Of a stretch of DNA of 13,632 nucleotides, positions 1-5,694 are shown one piece after another; position 1 is the first letter of the stretch; each line of letters begins with the position of its first letter. A program made the translations under genes and the position numbers. A model generated the notes under the pieces. That model did no database searches. It was given only the letters and a program-made list of their open reading frames with translations, and had not been told where the DNA came from. The DNA comes from an uncultured Gemmatimonadota bacterium (GTDB lineage: Bacteria > Gemmatimonadota > Gemmatimonadetes > Gemmatimonadales > GWC2-71-9), in the NCBI GenBank assembly GCA_946480845.1, contig CAMLLJ010000054.1, forward strand, positions 1 through 13,632, read 5' to 3'.

Positions 1-1087
1 CGTGGGCGTCAACTGGGTCTTCGCGCCGGTGGCGGACCTCGACCTGCTCGCCGACAACCCGATCGTGCAGACGCGCTCGTTCGGCGCGGACCCCGCCGCC
101 GTGGCCGCCTGCGTGCGCGCCTGGATCGAGGGATGCCAGTCCGCCGGCGCGCTCGCCTGCGTCAAGCACTACCCGGGACATGGGCGCACCGCGACCGACT
201 CGCACGCGGGGCTTCCGGTCGTCACGGCCGGCGCGGACGAGCTGCGGCAGACCGATGGCGTCCCCTTCGCGGAGGCCGTCCGCGCCGGGGTGGCGGCCGT
301 CATGACCGCGCACGTGGCCTACCCGGCGCTCGATCCCTCGGGCCGGCCGGCCACGGTGTCCGGACCGATCCTGCGCGAACTGCGGAGCGGGCTGGGCTTC
401 GGCGGCGCCGTCGTCACCGACGCGTTGATCATGGAGGGCGCATTCGTCGGCCGCAGCGAAGGCGAGGCGTTCGCGCAGGCACTCGGTGCGGGCGTGGACC
501 TCCTGCTGTATCCGCGCGAGGTCGGGGCGGCCCACGCCGCACTGGTCGCGGCGCTGGAGGACGGCACGCTCGACGGGGCGCGTGTGGATGAGGCGCTCGA
601 GCGCTACCATGCGATGCTCGAGCGCTTGGGAACGTCCGGCGCGGCGGCCGCGAGCGAGCCCCAGCCCGTCGATGCTCCCGCGCGTCTGATCGAGCGCGGG
701 CTGCTGCGCGGCGCCGCGCCGACACTGCGAGAGCCGATCGAGCTGATCGTGGTGGATGACGACGTCGGCGGTCCCTACCCGCCAAGCCCCGGCGACTGGG
801 TGCAGCGCGAGCTCGAGGCACTCGGAATCCGGCTGGGCCCCGGCGGTTCGCGGGTGGTGCTGGTGCTGGCGGAGCCGAGGGCGTGGAAGGGGCGGGGCGG
901 GCTGGGGGAGGCGTCGCGGGCGCAGCTGACGGCGGCGGTGCAGGGCGCGGAGCTTACGGTGCTCTTCGCCCACCCGAGGGTCGCCGCCGAAGTCCCGGGC
1001 CCGGCACCGCTCCTCCTCGCATGGCACCGGCAGCGGCCGCTGCAGGACGCCGCGGCCCGGTGGATCGCGGGCCGGGTCGGCCGCTGA
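1..1087 (+). CDS. nagZ: Glycoside hydrolase family 3, beta-N-acetylhexosaminidase (NagZ-type), 5' truncated
   Basis: About 361 codons are present; the reading frame is open to the left edge, so the true start lies outside. NagZ enzymes remove GlcNAc from GlcNAc-anhydroMurNAc (peptides) during peptidoglycan recycling. Visible GH3 signatures (numbered from base 2) are an N-P-I-x-x-R-S-F-G stretch near residues 19-28, KHYPGHG at 55-61, DSH at 66-68 and TDALIM at 139-144. The Asp of TDALIM (about D140) is the expected nucleophile. The KHxPGHG...DSH loop, with its His-Asp pair, separates NagZ enzymes from plant-type beta-glucosidases. After about residue 215 comes a further ~145 residues, poorly conserved in appearance, that could be a degenerate GH3 C-terminal alpha/beta domain; short cytosolic NagZ proteins lack this. 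It converges on the ampG-like gene with no base between the stop codons. Whether it is cytosolic or exported cannot be told, because the N-terminus is missing. Confidence 0.88.
   Translation, partial: VGVNWVFAPVADLDLLADNPIVQTRSFGADPAAVAACVRAWIEGCQSAGALACVKHYPGHGRTATDSHAGLPVVTAGADELRQTDGVPFAEAVRAGVAAVMTAHVAYPALDPSGRPATVSGPILRELRSGLGFGGAVVTDALIMEGAFVGRSEGEAFAQALGAGVDLLLYPREVGAAHAALVAALEDGTLDGARVDEALERYHAMLERLGTSGAAAASEPQPVDAPARLIERGLLRGAAPTLREPIELIVVDDDVGGPYPPSPGDWVQRELEALGIRLGPGGSRVVLVLAEPRAWKGRGGLGEASRAQLTAAVQGAELTVLFAHPRVAAEVPGPAPLLLAWHRQRPLQDAAARWIAGRVGR
1066..1084. terminator. GC-rich hairpin at a convergent gene junction, possible terminator
   Basis: GCGG (1067-1070) and CCG (1072-1074) can pair with CGG (1078-1080) and CCGC (1081-1084), giving a 7-bp stem with one bulged G at 1071 and a GGT loop. 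It ends at the glycosidase stop codon, so for the leftward operon it lies just beyond the stop. There is no T-tract, so it is only a weak candidate for an intrinsic terminator. Such hairpins also arise by chance in DNA of this composition. Confidence 0.2.
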
Positions 1088-2311
1088 TCAGCTCGCGGAT
1101 GCGGGCTCCGCATCGGGCGGCTGCGCCGCGAGCGCGCGCCGCACCAGCGGAAGCAGCGCGAAGCCCGGCAGCGCGAGGCAGAACGTCAGCAGGAAGTAGT
1201 CGGCGTAGCCGAAGCGCAGGGTGAGGAATCCCGACACCGCCGCCGCCCCGAGCCCGGCGACGCGATAGAGCGCGGACAGCAGCGCGAACTGCGTCGCGGC
1301 GTGGCGCCGGCTGCAGAGCGTCATGAGGAACGCCAGGAACGCCGCCGTGCCGAGCCCCGCGCTGAACTGCTCGATGATGGCCGACGCATACATGAGCGGC
1401 ACCGGCGCGCCCGCCGCGGCGGCGGCGTAGTACCCGAGGTTGGAGGCCGCCTGCACGATGCCGAGCACCCAGAGCGCGCGCCAGGTGCCCAGCCACTTCG
1501 TCGCCGCGCCGCCCGCCAGCGCCCCCACGATGGATGCCCCCACCCCCAGCGTCGTCTGCACCCAGCCGATCTGCTGCACGCTGTACCCGTTGTCGAGCCA
1601 GAACGGCTTGATCATCGGGGTGAGCGCCAGGTCGCCCAGCTTGAACAGCAGCACGAACAGCACGACGCCGGCGATCGCGGGCCGGGCCAGCAGCTCGCGC
1701 ACTGGCTCGGCGATCGGCTCGTGCGCGGCCGGCGCCCGCTCGCGCTCGGGCATCCGCGAGGTGAGCGCGGCGAGAGCGAGGAAGAGCACCGCGGAAATGA
1801 CGAAGACCGCCGCCCACCCGATCGAGGCGGACGCCGCCACGAGCGCCCCGCCGGCGGCGATCATCGCAAGGCGATAGGCGGTGACGCGGACACCGTTGGC
1901 GGGTCCCAGCTCGCTCCGCTCGGAGATCTCGATGGTGTACGCATCCACTGCGATGTCCTGCGTGGCCGACAGCGCGACCAGCACGAACACCAGTGCGAAG
2001 AAGGCCGGCCCGCTCCCGGCGCCCGTGAGCAGGAGCGCCGCGAGCGTCACCCCGATCCCGATCTGCGCCCCCACGATCCAGCGCCGTCGGGTGGCGATGC
2101 GGTCCACGAACGGCGCCCAGAGGAACTTGAGCGCCCAGGGCAGCGAGAGCGTGGAGAGCAGGCCGATCTCGGCGAGCCCCACGCCGTGGGCGCGGAGGTA
2201 GACGGGAAGCAGCTCGTTGAAGAACCCGAACGGAAAGCCGGAGGCGAAGGCGATCGCGGCAATCCAGGCCAGCCGGGTGCGGAGGGGCGCCTCGAGTCGG
2301 GGGCGGGTCAC
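1088..2311 (-). CDS. ampG: AmpG-like muropeptide permease (MFS transporter)
   Basis: 407 residues, close to the usual size for the AmpG/PAT group of the major facilitator superfamily. AmpG imports GlcNAc-anhydromuropeptides across the inner membrane by proton symport. Group features are ASGFPFGFFNELLPVYLR near residues 23-40, QDIAVDAYTIE in the first half, a Lys-Leu-Gly-Asp at the start of the second half, and ATQFALLSALYR near the C-terminus. About 12 hydrophobic segments are evident, split by a charged central loop with several Arg/Glu residues (about 190-210). The start is a GTG at 2309-2311 with no clear Shine-Dalgarno; it lies 13 bp after the phosphatase stop, so translational coupling is likely. 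It is the last gene of a leftward operon and converges on the NagZ-type gene, its natural pathway partner. Substrate is inferred from family and context; some PAT-family members carry other solutes. Confidence 0.88.
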   Translation of the reverse strand: MTRPRLEAPLRTRLAWIAAIAFASGFPFGFFNELLPVYLRAHGVGLAEIGLLSTLSLPWALKFLWAPFVDRIATRRRWIVGAQIGIGVTLAALLLTGAGSGPAFFALVFVLVALSATQDIAVDAYTIEISERSELGPANGVRVTAYRLAMIAAGGALVAASASIGWAAVFVISAVLFLALAALTSRMPERERAPAAHEPIAEPVRELLARPAIAGVVLFVLLFKLGDLALTPMIKPFWLDNGYSVQQIGWVQTTLGVGASIVGALAGGAATKWLGTWRALWVLGIVQAASNLGYYAAAAAGAPVPLMYASAIIEQFSAGLGTAAFLAFLMTLCSRRHAATQFALLSALYRVAGLGAAAVSGFLTLRFGYADYFLLTFCLALPGFALLPLVRRALAAQPPDAEPASAS

Positions 2312-2312
2312 C

Positions 2313-2326
2313 GAGCCGGGGGGCTC
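2313..2326 (-). promoter_or_regulatory. Small hairpin between phosphatase stop and ampG-like start
   Basis: On the transcript the bases read GAGCC-CCCC-GGCTC, a perfect 5-bp stem with a 4-base loop. It includes part of the phosphatase stop codon and ends two bases before the GTG start of the permease. It occupies the place where a ribosome-binding site would be, and no purine-rich site is seen, so it may contribute to coupled translation. A chance occurrence is possible given the base composition. Confidence 0.25.
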
Positions 2327-3338
2327 AGCTGAAGAAGAGGAGGAGGACCGCCATCGCTGCCAGGAAGGCGGCGCCGATGATCAGGGCCCGAGGCGGGACC
2401 CGGGGCTCGTCGGGGACGGGCATAGCCACCGGGGGCGGCGCGGGCAGCTCCTCGGTATCGGGGTCGCCGCCGTCGAGCGCGTACGTCTGGTAGCCGACGT
2501 CGCTGTCGTCCGCCTCGGGGAGGACGTCGCCCGAGAAGCGCACCGCGACCACGGTGATGTTGTCCGGCCCGCCGCGCGAGTTGGCGAGGTCGATCAGCTC
2601 GGTGCAGAGCGCGGCCAGGTCGGGCTGCCTGGCCGCCCGCTCGCCGATCTCGTCCTTCCGGACCAGTCCCGAAAGCCCGTCCGAGCACATCACCAGCAGG
2701 TCCCCGCGGCGGAGCGCCTGGAGGCTCAGGTCCACCCGCACCCGTGGATCGGGGCCGAGCGCCTGGAGGATGATGTTGCGCCGCTCGCTCCGCTCGGCCT
2801 CCTCTTCGGTCATCTCGCCGGCGTCCACGAGGCGCTGCATCAGCGACTGGTCGCGGGTGAGCTGGATGGCCCGCCCGCCCCGCACCAGGTAGCCGCGGCT
2901 GTCCCCGATCTGCGCCAGGTAGAGATCAGTGCCGAACACACCCGCGACGGTGACCGTCGTCCCCATGCCGCGCACTTCGGGGTGCTCTGCCGCGTAGCGG
3001 AACAGCTCCCCGTTGGCGAGCTCGACGGCCTCGCGCATGCGGTAGGCAAAGCGCTGCGCGGCCACCTCGCCGTCGCCGACCCAGGCGGTGGACATGTGGC
3101 GATAGATGACGTCGGCCGCCATCGCGCTCGCCAGCTCGCCCGCCGCGGCGCCCCCCATGCCGTCGGCCACCATGAACAGCGAGCCGCGCGGCCCCACCTC
3201 GTGCTCCCGCACGTCGGGCATCAGGCTCGACCGGCCGGTCGAGAGGTCGGCGACGAGGAAGGTGTCCTCGTTATGGTCGCGGCTCTGCCCGAGGTCGGTC
3301 TTGGCGAAAACGGTGACGCGAAGCGCGCTTCCGGTCAT
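2325..3338 (-). CDS. PP2C-family Ser/Thr protein phosphatase with C-terminal membrane anchor
   Basis: 337 residues. PP2C (PPM) phosphatases are Mn/Mg-dependent and reverse Hanks-kinase phosphorylation. All main motifs are present: R20-x-x-N23-E-D25, D59-G-M-G-G, GMGTT at 124-128, GDSR at 145-148, SDGL at 219-222 and GGPDNIT at 256-262. The metal-binding Asp residues (D25, D59, D220, D259) appear intact, so it should be active. The catalytic domain ends near residue 265; an acidic and Pro-rich linker leads to a single hydrophobic segment at about 317-336, placing the catalytic domain on the cytoplasmic side by an N-in tail anchor. It begins with ATG overlapping the lipoprotein stop (ATGA), so translation is probably coupled. 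It lies upstream of the permease in the same operon. The nearest candidate kinase partner is the membrane kinase at 8647-10635; the pairing is inference. Confidence 0.93.
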   Translation of the reverse strand: MTGSALRVTVFAKTDLGQSRDHNEDTFLVADLSTGRSSLMPDVREHEVGPRGSLFMVADGMGGAAAGELASAMAADVIYRHMSTAWVGDGEVAAQRFAYRMREAVELANGELFRYAAEHPEVRGMGTTVTVAGVFGTDLYLAQIGDSRGYLVRGGRAIQLTRDQSLMQRLVDAGEMTEEEAERSERRNIILQALGPDPRVRVDLSLQALRRGDLLVMCSDGLSGLVRKDEIGERAARQPDLAALCTELIDLANSRGGPDNITVVAVRFSGDVLPEADDSDVGYQTYALDGGDPDTEELPAPPPVAMPVPDEPRVPPRALIIGAAFLAAMAVLLLFFS

Positions 3339-3652
3339 GCGCCGGAACCGGCGGAGTCGGGGCGGGGCAGCCGGGGCGGACGATCCTTCGGGGCGGGGTC
3401 CATGATCGGCGGGCGGCTCACGGGGGAGTCGGCGGGGACCCGGCGGGGCGGGGAATCCCGGACGACGCTGTCGGCCGCGACACTTTCCGCCACGACGCGG
3501 TCCAGAGAGACGCTGTCCACCGGGATGCTGTCGCCGGCCACGCTGTCAGCGGCGACACCGTCCACAGGGGCCGGACGCGGCTCTCCGCATGCGCAGAGCG
3601 TCCCGGCCAGCCCCGCCACGACAATGAGCGCTCCGGAGCCGCCGAGGGTCAT
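3335..3652 (-). CDS. Small repeat-rich putative lipoprotein, function unknown
   Basis: 105 residues from ATG at 3650-3652. A GTG three codons upstream (3659-3661) is also possible, but the only purine-rich site, GAGG at 3664-3667, lies 2 bases from the GTG and 11 from the ATG, which favours the ATG. A hydrophobic stretch ends in L-C-A-C, which fits a lipobox with Cys22 as the lipidated residue; the n-region lacks a basic residue, which is atypical. The middle (about residues 31-70) is eight tandem five-residue units of the form D-S-V-x-x, followed by a Pro/Arg-rich tail. No enzymatic domain is visible and I do not recognise the family. It is first in the leftward operon and its stop overlaps the phosphatase start. 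It may be an envelope spacer or sensor for the phosphatase, but this is speculation. Confidence 0.62.
   Translation of the reverse strand: MTLGGSGALIVVAGLAGTLCACGEPRPAPVDGVAADSVAGDSIPVDSVSLDRVVAESVAADSVVRDSPPRRVPADSPVSRPPIMDPAPKDRPPRLPRPDSAGSGA
3443..3562 (-). repeat. Eight-unit 15-bp coding repeat (Asp-Ser-Val-x-x)
   Basis: Within the lipoprotein gene the coding strand repeats every 15 bases, each unit starting with an Asp (once Glu) codon and usually continuing Ser-Val. First residues fall at eight successive five-residue steps: D, D, D, D, D, E, D, D. The units differ at the DNA level, so it is an old, diverged tandem array rather than a recent expansion. Confidence 0.75.
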
Positions 3653-3709
3653 TCCGAGCACTGCCTCACGCGCAAGCCTTTCGGTCCATGGAGTGGTAGG
3701 GCGTGCGGG

Positions 3710-3738
3710 AATCTAGGAATGGGCCGGGAGAGCGTCAA
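3710..3738 (-). promoter_or_regulatory. Sigma70-like promoter of the lipoprotein-PP2C-ampG operon
   Basis: Reading leftwards: TTGACG (3733-3738), 17-bp spacer, TAGATT (3710-3715). The -35 matches TTGACA at 5 of 6 positions, the -10 matches TATAAT at 4 of 6, and the spacing is ideal. The predicted start is near 3703, giving a leader of about 50 nt before the ATG at 3652. It is the best promoter match I found. Confidence 0.6.
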
Positions 3739-3745
3739 CGCCGGT

Positions 3746-3773
3746 TTGGCGCAACTCTCGGCCGGGTTATACC
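3746..3773 (+). promoter_or_regulatory. Candidate promoter of the amidase gene (leaderless type)
   Basis: TTGGCG (3746-3751), 16-bp spacer, TATACC (3768-3773), each 4 of 6 matches to the sigma70 consensus. The predicted start is about 3780, two bases before the ATG at 3782. No Shine-Dalgarno is seen before that ATG, which agrees with a leaderless or nearly leaderless mRNA. Its -35 is only 7 bp from the -35 of the divergent operon promoter, so the two may compete or share regulation. Confidence 0.4.
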
Positions 3774-3781
3774 TTGCACCG

Positions 3782-5653
3782 ATGACACCGCGGCACCTCT
3801 CTCGCCTCGCTTCGCTCCTCGCCCTCTCCTCCGCCTGTGCCGCATCGCCCACCCGGCCCACCGCCCCGGTCACGCCGGCCGCGGCCGAGGCGACCGTGGA
3901 GCAGGGACCGAAATCGGCCGCGCTCGACTCGGTGATCGGGCCGCTCGATCTCGTCGTGCGCTATCCCGCCGCCGGCGCCGTCATCGACGCATCCGATTCG
4001 AGCTTCATGTTCGGCACGACCGGCTCGGGCGACGCGGCGCTCACGATCAACGGCGCGCCGGTGCGCGTGGCGCCCAACGGCGCGTGGCTCGCATGGGTCG
4101 CGCTGCCGCCCGACAGCGTGATGCGATTCGAGCTGGTGGCCCGCACGCCGCGCGAGACCCGCCGCAGCGAGCTGCTCGCCCGGCGCCCTGCGCGATACCA
4201 GCCGCCGGCGTCCGGGGCCTGGATCGACCCGGGCTCAATCGAACCGCAGGGGCAGGTCACGTGGCCCCGCGACGAGTTCATTCCCGTCACCGTGCGTGCC
4301 CACCCGGAGGCGCAGGTGCGGCTCCGGCTCCAGGGCGACCTCCTGGTCCCCATGGCCCGCGATGCCCGCCTCGACGAGCCGGCCTGGGGCATCCGCGCGT
4401 TCGACAGCGATACGCAGAATCTGCGCCGCGGCATCCCCCCCGACCGGTACATCGCGCTCCTCCGCGGGCGTGCGGTGGACTCCGCCCAGGTCGAGGCGAT
4501 CGTCGGCGCCGACACCGTGCGCATGCCCTGGCCGGTGCGCATTGCATTGCTCGACTCGATTCCCGCCGTTGCCGAGCTGGATGGCGGCGAGGATGGCATC
4601 ACCATCGGCCGGGCGGCGCGTGGCGGGACCTACCACTGGTTCTGGGCCACCGGCACCCGCGCCCGCCTGACCGGCCTGCTCGGCGACGACGCACGCGTGC
4701 AGGTAGCGCCCGGGATCGAGGCCTGGGTCCCCGCCGCCGACCTGCGGCCGCTCTACCTGCCATCGCCGCCCGAGGCAGTGGCCGGTTCGGTCGCGCTCAC
4801 GCCGATGGCCGACCGGGCCCGGCTCAGGATCCCCCTGAGCCAGCCGGTGCCGTACGAGATCATCGAGCGCGAGCGCTCCCTCGAGGTGCTGCTCTACGGC
4901 GCCGTGGGGGACGTCAACTGGATCCGCTACGGCCCCGGAGATTCCCTGGTGACCCGCATCGCCTGGTCCCAGGAGCCGGAAGGAGTGCGGCTGGTCGTGG
5001 ACCTCGCCGACCCGGTGTGGGGCTTCCGCGCGAGCTGGGACCGCGGCGATCTGCTGCTCGACATCCGCCGTCCGCCGGCGATCCATGCCGGCAAGCCCTT
5101 CGACGGACGCCTCATCGTGGTTGACGCCGGGCATCCGCCGCTCGGCGCATCCGGCCCGACCGGCCTCACCGAGGCCGAGGCGAACCTGGGGGTGGCCCTC
5201 GAGCTGCAGCGGATGCTCGAGGACGCGGGGGCGCGGGTGGTCATGACGCGAACCGATGCTACCCCGGTGGCGCTCGGCGCCCGGCCGCGGCTCGCCGACT
5301 CGCTGGGCGCGGACCTGCTCCTATCCATTCACAACAACGCGCTGCCCGACGGCGTGAACCCCTTTCCCAACAACGGCACCAGCGTCTACTACAATCATCC
5401 CCGCAGCATCCCGCTCGCCGCGGCCGTCCAGCGCGCCCTGGTGCGCCGGCTCGGCCTCCGCGATCTCGGCATCGGCCGCGGCGACCTGGCGCTGGTCCGG
5501 CCCACCTGGATGCCCGCGATCCTGACCGAGGGACTCTTCATGATGGTGCCGGAACAGGAGGCGCTGCTGCGCTCCGAGGAGGGACGGCACCGCTACGCCC
5601 AGGGCGTCTTCGAGGGGGTCCGCGAGTTCCTCCGCGGACGGGCCCGCGACTGA
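3782..5653 (+). CDS. Exported N-acetylmuramoyl-L-alanine amidase (Amidase_3) with AMIN-like domain
   Basis: 623 residues from ATG 3782; an in-frame ATG at 3719 would add 21 residues with no signal-peptide character, so the later start is chosen. The N-terminus (MTPRHLSRLASLLALSSAC) is a short export signal, perhaps with a relaxed lipobox at Cys19. Domains in order: an Ig-like beta domain (about 55-125), an SH3-like segment (about 267-320), an AMIN-like beta region (about 335-435) and a C-terminal Amidase_3 domain (about 444-620). The amidase cleaves the bond between MurNAc and L-Ala of the stem peptide, working in the envelope. Zinc and catalytic residues are all visible: H451 in VVDAGH, E464 in TEAEAN, H517 in SIHNNA and E583 in LTEGLF. 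The first motif is DAGHPP rather than the usual DPGHGG. AMIN domains normally target amidases to septal peptidoglycan. It is divergent from the ampG-like operon. Confidence 0.92.
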   Translation: MTPRHLSRLASLLALSSACAASPTRPTAPVTPAAAEATVEQGPKSAALDSVIGPLDLVVRYPAAGAVIDASDSSFMFGTTGSGDAALTINGAPVRVAPNGAWLAWVALPPDSVMRFELVARTPRETRRSELLARRPARYQPPASGAWIDPGSIEPQGQVTWPRDEFIPVTVRAHPEAQVRLRLQGDLLVPMARDARLDEPAWGIRAFDSDTQNLRRGIPPDRYIALLRGRAVDSAQVEAIVGADTVRMPWPVRIALLDSIPAVAELDGGEDGITIGRAARGGTYHWFWATGTRARLTGLLGDDARVQVAPGIEAWVPAADLRPLYLPSPPEAVAGSVALTPMADRARLRIPLSQPVPYEIIERERSLEVLLYGAVGDVNWIRYGPGDSLVTRIAWSQEPEGVRLVVDLADPVWGFRASWDRGDLLLDIRRPPAIHAGKPFDGRLIVVDAGHPPLGASGPTGLTEAEANLGVALELQRMLEDAGARVVMTRTDATPVALGARPRLADSLGADLLLSIHNNALPDGVNPFPNNGTSVYYNHPRSIPLAAAVQRALVRRLGLRDLGIGRGDLALVRPTWMPAILTEGLFMMVPEQEALLRSEEGRHRYAQGVFEGVREFLRGRARD

Positions 5654-5694
5654 GCGTGTGCGGCGCCGCCGGTCGGGCGTCTCCCGGGACGGAT

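Noticed and set aside
3719..3781. Upstream ATG start for the amidase at 3719.
   Set aside because: It adds a 21-residue stretch without signal-peptide character in front of a good export signal, and it would lie upstream of the predicted transcription start.
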